NCBI GenBank assembly: GCA_025458025.1
Contig: JALOTF010000046.1
Span: forward strand, 1-46,140
Direction: 5' to 3'
Length of the DNA stretch: 46,140 nucleotides
Source: Beijerinckiaceae bacterium
Lineage (GTDB): Bacteria > Pseudomonadota > Alphaproteobacteria > Rhizobiales > Beijerinckiaceae
Below, piece by piece: positions 17,383 through 26,146 of the stretch (position 1 is the first letter of the stretch; each line of letters opens with the position of its first letter). The translations under genes were made by a program, and so were the position numbers. The notes beneath the pieces were generated by a model, which ran no database searches, was not told the DNA's origin, and saw nothing but the letters and a program-made list of their open reading frames with translations.

Positions 17383-20300
17383 TTACGGCCTCGCGGCATT
17401 CGCAAACGGCGCGATCTGCGCTTCACCGAAGCCGGTGCGGCCGAAATTCTCGGGCGCATACATGTCCTCGATGATCGCGGCAGGATGCGTGTAGGTGCCC
17501 GGCGTCACGGCGCGCACCACATAGGCCAGCGTGAGGTTCGGGCGCTTGTCATTCGGCGTATATTCGAGCGCGGCAACGAAGCGATCGTCGCGCGCTTCGA
17601 TATTCTCCGTGCCCAGCAATTCGCCGAGGAAAGCGAAACCTTCCGTGTTCGCCGCGCCACCGATGGCCGCGTTCTCGATTTCGAGACCCGCAGGGAGCGG
17701 ATCAACCACCAGCAGGCGCGCCTGCCGCTTTAGGTTATCCTTCAGCGAGAGCTTCACGATGTAGCGCTCGTTCTGGCGGAACTGGTCGGGCCGGATTTCC
17801 TGTCCCTTCAGCGTGAAATAGCGCCGTTCGATGCCATAAGCCTTCTCAATGGCGGGCTCTGGCCGCAGCGGAATGCCCGAGACATTGAGGATGACGCGCA
17901 TATCCGCGCCGCTCTCGTTCTTCAGCGACAACGCCTTCGCATCGAGCGCCGTGCTCGAAAGCGAGCGGTGGAACGGACCTCTGCGGCTCTGGCCATCGAC
18001 CGAAATCGTGAAAGCCTCCATCTCCTTCTGCAGGGCCTGCGCAGCGAGCACCATAAAGCTCTGCTCCTGTGTGGAGAGGTAGCGGCGCTTCCCGCGCATT
18101 TCCTCCAGGCTGGCAGAGATGCGCTGCGCCAGCGCCTTGTCGCCCTCGCTCTCACCGATCAGCGCGAGAATCCCCGCGCCATCGCGCAGTTTCGAGCCGT
18201 AATCCGCGCGATAACCCTCGCTTTCGTTGAGCGCGGCGAAAGCCTGCCCCGCTGCAGCGAAAGCGGTGTTGGCACGCGCCCGATCGCCCAAGGCAGCGAG
18301 TGCTGCCGCGATCTGCGCCTTCGCCAGCGGGGAGGGGAAGGCGTTGAGCTTGTTATCCGCGAGATAGCGCAAATCGCCCATCACCGGGCGACCATTGCGC
18401 GCGAGCACATAGAGCGCATAGGCCGTGCCGGCTGCTTCCTCCGGCCGCACCTCGCCCGCATTCACCACCTGATTGCGCAGGCGATCGAGCGCGAGCGTGA
18501 AGGCATTGGCCGGCACCGCGAAATTGCGCTCGCGGGCCCGCGTGAGAAAATCCGCCACGAAGGCATCGAGCCAGAGATCATTCCCGCCAATGCTCCAGAG
18601 CCCGAAGGAGCCGGAGCCGGACTGGCGCGCCAGCACGCGCTCGATCGCATCGTTGATGCGCCCATCGACAGAACCATCCAGAGCGAGATTTTCCTGCGTC
18701 GCCAGTCGGTTCACATAGAGCAGCGGCATCGCGCGCGAAGTGATCTGCTCGGTGCAGCCATAGGGGTAGCGATCAAGGCTCGCGAGCAGGCCCGCCGCAT
18801 CGAGCGCGGTATAGGGCGAGGCGGAAACGCCCACCGAACCCGAGCCGGGCACCATGTCCGAGAGGAGATCGCGCGAGATTTCCAGCGTCTGCCCGTTGGG
18901 AATGGGCCGCGCGATGCGGTTCACCACGCTCGGCGCAGAGGATTTCACGGGCAGGCGCAGCGTCTGCGCGAGGTTTTGCCCGCTCCCTGCGAAGGTGAGC
19001 TCAATCTCGGCCATGCCGAGGCCCGCGCCGGTGAGCGGCAGCACGAGATCGGTTTTCTTGCCCTTCTCGATGCGGAGGTTTTGCCACGCCGGATCAAGCG
19101 CGGCGGTGACCGGGCCCTTCAGGTTCACATCGAGCTTGTAGGTGCCGGTTTCAGCCTCCACCGGGTTGATCTCGATATGAAGCTGCGAGCGATCGCCGAG
19201 AGCGAGGAAGCGCGGAGTCGTCGCCTGCACCACCACGGGATCGCGGATGGTGACATCGGCGGAAGCTTCGCCCGTGCGGGTTTTCGACCACACCACCGCC
19301 ATCACCTTCACCGAGCCGTTGAAGGCGGGGATGTCGAAGGTGACATTCGCCGTGCCATCCGGCCCGACCTTCACGACACCGGAGAAGCGCGCAAGCGGCT
19401 CCTGAGTCGGCTTTTCGCCAGCGAGCGGGGCCGCGCCATCGCCACCGGAGCGGATCGCGCCACGCGTCCCCTGCATGCCGTCGATCAGCGCGCCATAGAG
19501 ATCGCGGAACTCACCCGCGAGTTGCCGCTGGCCGAAGAAATGCGCGGTGGCATTCGGCGGCTGGTAGCGCGTGAGGTTGAGAATGCCGTTATCGATAGCC
19601 GCGACCGTGATGAAGGCTTCCTCACCGGCGGGAATGTTCCCCACCTTGATCGGCAGGCTGAGGGTGCCACGCGGGCGAATGAGTTGCGGTGCGCCCAGAT
19701 CCAGCGCGAGCTTGCGCTGATCCGCGCCGATGGAGAACCACGAGAGCCCGAGCGCGCGGCCGGGCATGCGCTTTTGCTGCGCATCGAGCGGGCGATGCGC
19801 CAGCGCCACGAGATAGGCGCCGGGCCCCCAATCGGCGGAGACTTTCAGCCGGATATTCGCGCCCTCTGCCGGGAGATCGACCGTTTCGAGATGCGCCACG
19901 CGATCAGAGATCACGGCGATCGTCGCCTTGCCCGCAGCGCGCGGGGTGAGGCGAATGTTCATCGTATCGCCATCGGCATAGGCCGGTTTGTCGAGCACGA
20001 CATCGAGCACATCGGGCGTATCGGCCTTCGCTTCCGCCACGTAGCCGATCGTGAAATCGAAGGCGGTTTCAGCCGTTTCCGAGCCCACGCTCCGCACCTC
20101 GATGCGATGGTTGCCCCAGCCGACCTGCGCCGAGATTTCAGCCAGAGCCGTTTCGCTGGTGGCGAGATCGCCATCGGCCACGCGGCGCGTGGTGGTGATC
20201 GCCTCGTAGGTCCAGCGGCCCTCCTTGAAGAACCACTGGTAGGTTTTCGTAATCCGCGAGAGCTGCCATTTCAGCCCAGTGCGCGCGAGGCGCTTGCCTT

Positions 20301-22173
20301 GTCCCGTCGCGAGGATGACGCCGAATTTCGCCGTGCCGCCGGCCTGAAGCTGGTCGGCCTCGAAAAGCGGCTTCACGCCAATGGCCACGCCCTTTGGCAC
20401 GATGGGGAGCACCAGTGTGCGCGTCATACCGCGCCCGCCATTCTCATTCGCGGTCAGGATGAATTCCGCCTCCAGCGGCAGGCTCGTTTCAGGCTCCGTC
20501 ACGGGTATCACGAGCTTCGCCTTGCCCTGCGCATTGGAGCGCACAGTCTCTTCGATGGGCGTGCGCAGCGGCTCGACCGGTTCATCGGCGAGGCCCACTT
20601 TGAAGCCCGCAAAGCCGGGTATGGCGCTCTCCTTCGCGACCCGCACGAGGATTTCACCGGTCACCGCGAGGTCAGCCCCCGGCGCGCCATAGAGATAGCG
20701 GATATCCGCCTCGATCTCGGCATCCTGACCGGATTGAAGCACAGGCGCAGCGGCCTTCAGCGTGAGTTCGAGCCGCTCGGGAACATAATCCTCCACGAGG
20801 AAGGTCGTCTCGCCAATCGCCGGACGCTTGGGATCGGAGAAGACCTGCGCGCGCCACGTGCCCACCGAAGCATTCGAGAGCAGCGGCACGGAGAGCGCGC
20901 GGCCGCCAGCACCCTGATCCTCGACCAGCGCGCGGCGATATTCCATGCCATCGGGACGCTTGATCACCACGGTCAGCGGCAGGCCGGAAACGGTCGCGCC
21001 GCGTGCATCACGCAGCAAGGTCGTGAGATAAACCGTTTCGCCGGGGCGATAGACGCCGCGCTCGGCATAGGTCATGGCATCGAGGCCCACCGGCGCGATG
21101 CGGCCCTTCACGCCGCGATCCGTGAGGTCGAAGGCGGTCTGGTTCAGATCGAGAAAGCCGTAATCGCCCGCGATTTCCGCCGTCACGAGGCCGGGCTGCA
21201 ACCCGCCGGTGCCGCGCGAGAGGCCCGCCTCGAACTTCGCGACGCCCTGCCCATTGGTGCGCATGGTGCCGAGAATCTCGTTGTTTTTCGCGATCAGCTT
21301 CACCTCGGCATTGGCGACCGGCGCGGCATTGGCCAGCGAGCGCATGAGCACCGTCAGGCCATCGCCACCGGAAAAGGCCGTGAGGCCAAGGTCGGACACC
21401 ACGAACCATTGCGTGGCCAGCGCCTCGTAATCCGTGTCGCCATCGCCATCGGGCGAGGTGGCCTCTCGGAACTCGCCGGGCTTGGCCACAAGCAGGTAAA
21501 CACCGGGCTTCAATTCGCCCACGGCCTCCTGCACCGGGAAGGCGGTGGTCACATCCTTGTTGAGTTCGCTGGTGACAGCCATCGTGCCGGTCCAGACCTG
21601 CTGGCCGGATTTCTCGATGATCTCGCGCATCTTGTAGGGCTCGATGGCATCGAGGAATCCGCCTTCGCGCACCGCGTTGATGAGGTTGCGATCACCGATG
21701 CGCAGAACCTTCACGCCGAGTTGCGTGGTGTTGACCGAGACGACCGGAATGCCCTGCTGGCCGGTTTTCGGCAGCACATAAGCCCGGCCAGAGCCCCGCG
21801 CGGACGGTTTCCGGTCGCGCACATAAATGTCGTAATCGGCATTCTTAAGCAGGTTTTCGCCGGGAATGGTGGAGGGGATGCCTGCGCGCAGCACGATGCC
21901 GTAGCGCTCGCCATGGCGCAGGCCCTCGACGCAGATCTGGCTGTCCTCGGCCTGCACGGCGAAATCACCCCGGCCCGTGATGGCCACGAAGGGCGCGAAA
22001 TCCACCCGGCCCCGCGCCAGAGGCTCGGAGAAGGTGAAGCAGGCGCGCGGATTGGCAGAATCGGCATCGACCTCGTTGTTGGTGAGGCGGAAACCGCGGG
22101 ATTCGCGCAAGGTTTCATAGGCACATCTCGCGCCACTCGAAAACCTCGCCAAGGAGGAACAGCGAGGCGGCAT
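17383..22173 (-). CDS. Alpha-2-macroglobulin family protein, main frame (5' end disrupted)
   Basis: The frame holds up to 1596 codons of a bacterial alpha-2-macroglobulin, a periplasmic protease-trapping protein. Visible parts are an MG2-type block with ERGVYRPGETVYLTTLLRD (near 374), EDYVPERLELTL (near 460), the A2M core FNGSVKVMAVVWSKTRTGEA and FLALGDRSQLHIEI (near 990). The thioester motif GCTEQ is encoded at 18745-18759, with the cysteine near residue 1140. No signal peptide exists in this frame: it lies in the separate frame 22115-22603. Homology begins around CAYETLRESRGFRL, encoded near 22130; the first 20 codons are shadow sequence. A frame-disrupting deletion therefore separates the export signal from the body, so either the gene is a pseudogene or the sequence has an error. 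It is co-transcribed with pbpC. Confidence 0.85.
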   Translation of the reverse strand: MPPRCSSLARFSSGARCAYETLRESRGFRLTNNEVDADSANPRACFTFSEPLARGRVDFAPFVAITGRGDFAVQAEDSQICVEGLRHGERYGIVLRAGIPSTIPGENLLKNADYDIYVRDRKPSARGSGRAYVLPKTGQQGIPVVSVNTTQLGVKVLRIGDRNLINAVREGGFLDAIEPYKMREIIEKSGQQVWTGTMAVTSELNKDVTTAFPVQEAVGELKPGVYLLVAKPGEFREATSPDGDGDTDYEALATQWFVVSDLGLTAFSGGDGLTVLMRSLANAAPVANAEVKLIAKNNEILGTMRTNGQGVAKFEAGLSRGTGGLQPGLVTAEIAGDYGFLDLNQTAFDLTDRGVKGRIAPVGLDAMTYAERGVYRPGETVYLTTLLRDARGATVSGLPLTVVIKRPDGMEYRRALVEDQGAGGRALSVPLLSNASVGTWRAQVFSDPKRPAIGETTFLVEDYVPERLELTLKAAAPVLQSGQDAEIEADIRYLYGAPGADLAVTGEILVRVAKESAIPGFAGFKVGLADEPVEPLRTPIEETVRSNAQGKAKLVIPVTEPETSLPLEAEFILTANENGGRGMTRTLVLPIVPKGVAIGVKPLFEADQLQAGGTAKFGVILATGQGKRLARTGLKWQLSRITKTYQWFFKEGRWTYEAITTTRRVADGDLATSETALAEISAQVGWGNHRIEVRSVGSETAETAFDFTIGYVAEAKADTPDVLDVVLDKPAYADGDTMNIRLTPRAAGKATIAVISDRVAHLETVDLPAEGANIRLKVSADWGPGAYLVALAHRPLDAQQKRMPGRALGLSWFSIGADQRKLALDLGAPQLIRPRGTLSLPIKVGNIPAGEEAFITVAAIDNGILNLTRYQPPNATAHFFGQRQLAGEFRDLYGALIDGMQGTRGAIRSGGDGAAPLAGEKPTQEPLARFSGVVKVGPDGTANVTFDIPAFNGSVKVMAVVWSKTRTGEASADVTIRDPVVVQATTPRFLALGDRSQLHIEINPVEAETGTYKLDVNLKGPVTAALDPAWQNLRIEKGKKTDLVLPLTGAGLGMAEIELTFAGSGQNLAQTLRLPVKSSAPSVVNRIARPIPNGQTLEISRDLLSDMVPGSGSVGVSASPYTALDAAGLLASLDRYPYGCTEQITSRAMPLLYVNRLATQENLALDGSVDGRINDAIERVLARQSGSGSFGLWSIGGNDLWLDAFVADFLTRARERNFAVPANAFTLALDRLRNQVVNAGEVRPEEAAGTAYALYVLARNGRPVMGDLRYLADNKLNAFPSPLAKAQIAAALAALGDRARANTAFAAAGQAFAALNESEGYRADYGSKLRDGAGILALIGESEGDKALAQRISASLEEMRGKRRYLSTQEQSFMVLAAQALQKEMEAFTISVDGQSRRGPFHRSLSSTALDAKALSLKNESGADMRVILNVSGIPLRPEPAIEKAYGIERRYFTLKGQEIRPDQFRQNERYIVKLSLKDNLKRQARLLVVDPLPAGLEIENAAIGGAANTEGFAFLGELLGTENIEARDDRFVAALEYTPNDKRPNLTLAYVVRAVTPGTYTHPAAIIEDMYAPENFGRTGFGEAQIAPFANAARP

Positions 22174-22603
22174 CCTCCGATTTGTTGCGGCTCCGCTGAT
22201 AGGCGAGATAGGCGGCGGCCACCGCGCGTTCCTGCATCTCGTAGCGCTCGCGCCAGTCGCGCGGGTTCAGCGCCTTTGCCGCGCGGGCAAGAAGCCGCCA
22301 GGCGTTCGGATCACGCGGGGCAACCACCACGGCCTGATTGGCGAGGGGGAGGGCCGCGCGGGCATTGTCGCGCCCCAACGCGGCGTTCCCTTCGCGCAGG
22401 ATGCGGGCAAGCTCCGCATTGGCCGGCGGGCTTACCTCGCGCTTCAGGCGCTCTTCCACTTGCGCGGCTTGCGCGGCGAGATCATCACGGGTGAAGGCCT
22501 TCTGCGGGGCCTGCGCCAGAGCGGGCAGGGCGAGCAACCCCAGAAATGCCGCAAGAATGGACCAGCGGCTTGCCGCTTTCGCGACCCAGGCTTTGGAGAC
22601 CAT
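22115..22603 (-). pseudogene. Alpha-2-macroglobulin N-terminal fragment with signal peptide
   Basis: This 162-residue frame begins at an ATG with GGGGGAGG six bases upstream and encodes a signal peptide ending ALPALAQA. A helical, TPR-like region follows (NAALGRDNARAALPLANQAV, PRDWRERYEMQERAVAAAYL). This is the usual N-terminal part of Hyphomicrobiales alpha-2-macroglobulins. It stops at 22115, immediately after EVFEWREMCL, while the expected continuation (YETLRESRGFRL) is in the other frame. From memory of the family, about 25-35 residues normally lie between these points. The break is therefore a small deletion that is not a multiple of three, or a sequencing artefact. Confidence 0.75.
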
Positions 22604-22727
22604 CGAAACCTCCCCCGAGGATTTTTGAATGCTCCACCCTATCACCGGCTGCCGCACGCGCAATGCAGGGCTTGCGAGGCCGCGCGCGGCGGATCATGCT
22701 GAACAAGAGCCAAGGGGAGGGCAGAAC

Positions 22728-24089
22728 ATGCGGCGGAATCCTGCACGGGCATGGATTGTCGGGGGAGCCATCGCTCTGGGCATTGCGCTCGCGAACCCGG
22801 CTTATCCCCAGGCATCGCCGCCCGCGAACGCGCCAAGGGTCGATCCCGCACAGGTCGCGGCGGCCAAGGCCTTCGAGGCCTTTGATCCCGCCGAGCGGCG
22901 GGCCATCCAGCGCGATCTGGTCTGGGCCGCGAATTTCGCCGGTGCCGCCACAGGCGAATTCGGCCCGCTGACCTTCGCGGCGCTGAAGCGCTTTGAGGCC
23001 GAGGCCAAGCGCCCGCAGGATGGCCTGCTATCGCCCGATGAGCGGCAGTTGCTCACGCGCATGGCCGATGCCGGTCGCAAGGCGCTTGGCTTCGTGATCG
23101 AGACCGATCCGACCTCGAAAATGCGCATCGGCGTGCCCACCCGCATTCTCGGCAAGCGCTCGACTGGCCCGGCCGGCCTTTCGCGCTGGCAGGATGCGGG
23201 GGAGGCGGCGACGCTCGATCTCAGCCTCGGCAAGCCGGAGGACAAGCTGGAAGCGCTGTTCGAGCGTGGCACAACGGCGAATGTTCCCGGCCGGAAGATC
23301 ACCTACAAGCTGCTCCGGCCCGATTTCTTCGTCATTTCCGGCGAGACACAGACGGGCAAGTTCTATCGCCGGCTGGAAAAGGGGCCAGATGGCATTCTGC
23401 GCGGCTTTTCTATCGGCTTTGACAAGCGTCTCTCGCCGGAATTCGACCGTCTGGTCATAGCCATGGCGAGCACCTTCGAGGCGTTTCCGGTGGCTCAGCC
23501 GACTGGTGTCGCGACGGGCGGAACTGCTGTTCCAATCACCTCAACCCGGCCCGCTGCACCGGAGCCGAAGCGCGTGAGCGCGGTGGAAATTGCGCCCGGC
23601 AAGTTTATCACGGCTGCCAGTGCAGCCTCTTGCAAGGGCCTCGCGCTGGGCAATGCGCCGGTGACGATCGAAAAGCGCGGGGAGACACTGCTCCTTCTGG
23701 CGATTGCGCGTGACGGTGGCAAGCCGCTGTCTCTGGCGGCCACGACCGGCGGCGAGGCGATCCTGCTCCAGCGGGACCGGGCCGGCGCGCTACAGACCGC
23801 GAATGCCTTGCTCGCGGCGGGGCGCGCGGAAACGCCGCTTCAGGCTGGTGGTGCCGGTGCCGCGCTGGTGGATCGCAGCGGGCAGCTCGTTGGGCTCGTG
23901 GTGGAAGAGCCAAGGCTGGTGACGCAGGTCGCCGGCGTGGTGCCCGCGAGCCGCTATCGCTTTGTCGATGCGAAGGCACTCGCCGATTTCGCGGGCCTCA
24001 CGCCCGCTGCCAACGGCACGCCGCGCGCGATGAGCGCGGTGGCGGCGGAGGCGGGACGCGCGGTTGTGAGCCTTGCCTGCGGGGAGTGA
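22728..24089 (+). CDS. Exported protein with peptidoglycan-binding-like N-terminus and degenerate protease-like C-terminus
   Basis: The protein has 453 residues and a signal peptide (MRRNPARAWIVGGAIALGIALANPAYPQA, residues 1-29, cleaved after PQA or nearby; described by its ends MRRNPARAW and NPAYPQA). Residues about 50-110 resemble the peptidoglycan-binding helical unit of rhizobial serine-protease-like proteins (AFDPAERRAIQRDLVWAANF, GEFGPLTFAALKRFEAEA). The middle has a conserved IGVPTRILG block. The last 150 residues have a chymotrypsin-like pattern, but I do not see a clear His-Asp-Ser triad, so enzymatic activity is doubtful. The ATG follows GGGGAGGGC. It is divergent from the macroglobulin gene and abuts the convergent phosphatase gene with no gap. 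Confidence 0.65.
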   Translation: MRRNPARAWIVGGAIALGIALANPAYPQASPPANAPRVDPAQVAAAKAFEAFDPAERRAIQRDLVWAANFAGAATGEFGPLTFAALKRFEAEAKRPQDGLLSPDERQLLTRMADAGRKALGFVIETDPTSKMRIGVPTRILGKRSTGPAGLSRWQDAGEAATLDLSLGKPEDKLEALFERGTTANVPGRKITYKLLRPDFFVISGETQTGKFYRRLEKGPDGILRGFSIGFDKRLSPEFDRLVIAMASTFEAFPVAQPTGVATGGTAVPITSTRPAAPEPKRVSAVEIAPGKFITAASAASCKGLALGNAPVTIEKRGETLLLLAIARDGGKPLSLAATTGGEAILLQRDRAGALQTANALLAAGRAETPLQAGGAGAALVDRSGQLVGLVVEEPRLVTQVAGVVPASRYRFVDAKALADFAGLTPAANGTPRAMSAVAAEAGRAVVSLACGE

Positions 24090-24773
24090 TCAGGCGAGCA
24101 GGCTGTCCACGGCTTCATCCAGCGCATCGAAATGGTGGATGAGCCGGTCGGGCCCCAGTTCTGCCATCGGCACATTGGTGTAGCCGAAGCTGACCCCGAT
24201 GGTTGGAATGCCCAGATTGCGCGCGGTTTCAAGGTCGGTGATGCTGTCCCCGACCATGATCGTCCGCTCCTTCGTGCCGCCACAGGCGCGGATGGTCTCG
24301 GCCAGCACGCGCGGATCGGGCTTGAAGAACGGATAGGTCTCGCGCCCCACAATAGCGCGGAAGCGGTTCTTCACACCCAATGCCTCGACCAGTGCAAGCG
24401 AATGCGGCTCCGGCTTGTTGGTGCAGATCGCGAGCGTGAAGCCCTTGGTGGCGAGGCGATCCAGTGCGTCTTCCACGCCGTCGAAGAGGTGGCTCTCCTC
24501 CGCGATGCGATCGAGATAGATCGGCAGGAAATCCGCGAAGAGGGCTTCGAGTTTCTCCGCTGATAGCGGCACACCCGAGGCCTTGAAACCTCGTTCGATC
24601 AGCGCTTTGGCGCCGGCACCCACGAGTTCGCGCGCTTTCGCGGTCGGCAAGGCCGGGAGGCCCTCGCGGGTCAGCAGGATGTTCAGCGTCGCCATGATAT
24701 CCGGCGCAGTTTCGGCCAGCGTGCCGTCGAGATCGAAAACCAGCGTGCCACGCATCGGGGCGAAACCTTTCAT
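24090..24773 (-). CDS. gph: HAD hydrolase, phosphoglycolate phosphatase-like
   Basis: This 227-residue HAD-superfamily phosphatase has motif I FDLDGTLAETAPD (nucleophile Asp near residue 14), motif II in ICTNKPEPHS, a motif III lysine in FFKPDPRVL and motif IV in MVGDSITDLETARNLGI. The helical cap between motifs I and II is of the Gph type. It most likely dephosphorylates 2-phosphoglycolate formed during DNA repair; related sugar phosphatases cannot be excluded. An alternative ATG lies at 24755. Its stop codon touches that of the convergent gene (TGATCA). Confidence 0.85.
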   Translation of the reverse strand: MKGFAPMRGTLVFDLDGTLAETAPDIMATLNILLTREGLPALPTAKARELVGAGAKALIERGFKASGVPLSAEKLEALFADFLPIYLDRIAEESHLFDGVEDALDRLATKGFTLAICTNKPEPHSLALVEALGVKNRFRAIVGRETYPFFKPDPRVLAETIRACGGTKERTIMVGDSITDLETARNLGIPTIGVSFGYTNVPMAELGPDRLIHHFDALDEAVDSLLA

Positions 24774-24892
24774 GCTTCAGGAAGCCGCTTGTGCGGGGCG
24801 GATTTCGCGCCCGCATTCGGCTAGGCTTCCCTAACGGAAGGAAGCGATTCGCTTCAAGCCGGTGTTGATGATCCGGTTTCGGGGAGGGGAGC

Positions 24893-25270
24893 ATGCCTCA
24901 TCGTCATCGAGTGGCCGTTGCGGGAATGGCTGGCGCGCTGCTGGCGATTGCGGGGCCGGCTCTGGCGGAAACCTTCATGTTCGTGCCCGCGCCACACCAG
25001 GAGCTGAACCGCATCTTCCGGGTGGATCGCGCCACGGGTGAGGTTGGCGCCTGCAACTACGCGATCAAGGACGAGAACAGCATCGGCCTTACCGTCTGCT
25101 ACCCCGCCGGCGAGGGCGCGAAAGCGGGCGAGGCGGGCGATTACGCGCTCGTCGCCTCCAATCACAAGGCGGAGGCGGGCATTTATCGCGTCAACCGGCG
25201 CACGGGCGATGTCAGCGTCTGTTTCGTGCGCGGAGATCAGGAAGTGGTCTGCACGGCTCCCGCACGCTAA
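24893..25270 (+). CDS. Small exported protein with two RVxRxTGxVxxC repeats
   Basis: This 125-residue protein has a signal peptide ending GPALAE. The mature part contains two similar units, IFRVDRATGEVGAC...LTVC and IYRVNRRTGDVSVC...VVC. Each is a short strand-turn-strand with a cysteine pair, likely disulphide-bonded in the periplasm. The repeat pattern suggests a small beta-rich domain duplicated in tandem. I do not recognise a named family. A very strong GGGGAGGGG site precedes the ATG. It starts divergently from gph. Confidence 0.75.
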   Translation: MPHRHRVAVAGMAGALLAIAGPALAETFMFVPAPHQELNRIFRVDRATGEVGACNYAIKDENSIGLTVCYPAGEGAKAGEAGDYALVASNHKAEAGIYRVNRRTGDVSVCFVRGDQEVVCTAPAR

Positions 25271-25435
25271 CGCTCTGGGTCGGCGGTCTTCGTTCTGCCG
25301 CATATCCGGCGTCCGTTCAGGGGGTTGTCGTCATCGCCGGAAGGCCGTAAGGGCGTTGGCCAAGCTTTTCGGGCGCAAAACGCGCCTCCTCCATTCCGGT
25401 CCGGGCATGCCGGGCCTGCAAGAGACGGGTGGTCC

Positions 25436-25984
25436 ATGATCGGTTTTTCTCGCGCGTTTTCGCTTCGCGCCCTTGCGCTGGCTGGCGCGCTCGTGCTGTC
25501 CGGCGCGGCCTTCGCGCAGGCGCCTGCCCCTGCCGCTTCCGCTCCCAAGCCGCCGCCGACGAATTTCCCGGCCTCGCATCTCGCGATCGCGGCCGAGGTG
25601 CTCAAGACCTCCGGTTTGATGCGCACCTTCGAGGCGAGCACCCCGAACGTGGTGCAGATGCTGCGGGCGAACGTGAGCCGCACCCGCCCCGAACTCGTTC
25701 GGCAGATCGAGGAATCCCTCAAGATCGTCGAGACCCGCATGGGCGACATGACCAATGACGGCCTGAAGGGTGCCGCCGGTTACCTCGCCGCGCGCATGAC
25801 CGAGGCTGAACTGAAGGAAGTGAACACCTTCCTCGTGAGCCCCGTCGGCAAGAAATATGTCGATACGCTGCCGCTCTTCATGGAAGATCTGCTGCCTTAC
25901 ATCGAGCAGTGGACGCAGGTTGTCGGCCAGGAAGCCATGGCCGTGTTCCGTGCGGAAATGGCCAAGCGCGGCGCGCCGCTCTGA
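25436..25984 (+). CDS. DUF2059 exported protein
   Basis: This 182-residue protein has a signal peptide (MIGFSRAFSLRALALAGALV...AFAQA) and a short Ala/Pro linker. The helical DUF2059 domain is indicated by LAIAAEVLKTSGLMRTFE, AGYLAARMTEAELKEVNTFL and SPVGKKYVDTLPLFMED. DUF2059 proteins are periplasmic with no settled function. The start is the ATG at 25436; an in-frame upstream extension lacks a signal sequence. It is followed by a palindromic repeat and then an intrinsic terminator. Confidence 0.85.
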   Translation: MIGFSRAFSLRALALAGALVLSGAAFAQAPAPAASAPKPPPTNFPASHLAIAAEVLKTSGLMRTFEASTPNVVQMLRANVSRTRPELVRQIEESLKIVETRMGDMTNDGLKGAAGYLAARMTEAELKEVNTFLVSPVGKKYVDTLPLFMEDLLPYIEQWTQVVGQEAMAVFRAEMAKRGAPL

Positions 25985-26004
25985 TTGAGGGGTTCTTGTC
26001 GGTC

Positions 26005-26047
26005 GCATGTTCTTCACGCGAAGCGGTTCCACTTCGCTCGAACATGC
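26005..26047 (-). repeat. REP-like palindromic element (intergenic copy)
   Basis: A 43-bp inverted repeat with outer arms GCATGTTC / GAACATGC and inner arms GCGAAG / CTTCGC. On the minus strand it aligns base for base (one gap) with the elements at 33734-33777 and 38912-38955, sharing GCGAAGTGG, CCGCTTCGCGTGAAG and ATGC ends. The similarity to the gltX copy continues outside the arms (TTGGAGCATG on the left, ATGCGACC..ACAA on the right). It sits 21 bp after the DUF2059 stop. Confidence 0.85.
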
Positions 26048-26072
26048 TCCAACTTCACAGCCTTGTGTGATG

Positions 26073-26104
26073 CGGCGCGGGTGCAATCCATCCGCGCCGT
26101 TTTT
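26073..26104 (+). terminator. Intrinsic terminator after DUF2059 gene
   Basis: The stem CGGCGCGG / CCGCGCCG with an 11-nt loop is followed by five T residues. It lies just upstream of the glutathione reductase gene. Confidence 0.88.
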
Positions 26105-26146
26105 ATGTCAGCGGTTCGGCGAGCTGTGCTTTGAGCGGGGGCGGAT

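Noticed and set aside
15775-17733. An open frame of 652 codons opposite pbpC
   Set aside because: Same kind of antisense shadow; PBP1C on the minus strand has all catalytic motifs.
22115-22173. Programmed ribosomal frameshift in the alpha-2-macroglobulin gene
   Set aside because: No slippery heptamer with a downstream pseudoknot was seen, and residues expected from the family appear to be missing, so a deletion or sequence error is simpler.
17968-22494. An open frame of 1508 codons on the plus strand, opposite the alpha-2-macroglobulin gene
   Set aside because: Its translation is full of Arg, His, Glu, Ala and Gly with no domain, and it mirrors the codon structure of the real gene. Long antisense frames are expected in GC-rich DNA when the two frames share codon phase. 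The macroglobulin and pbpC proteins on the other strand are recognisable.
24841-24855. Palindrome GAAGCGATTCGCTTC as another member of the REP-like family
   Set aside because: It lacks the outer GCAT/ATGC arms and the CCGGTTCGC core; it is more likely a chance or regulatory palindrome near the gph promoter.
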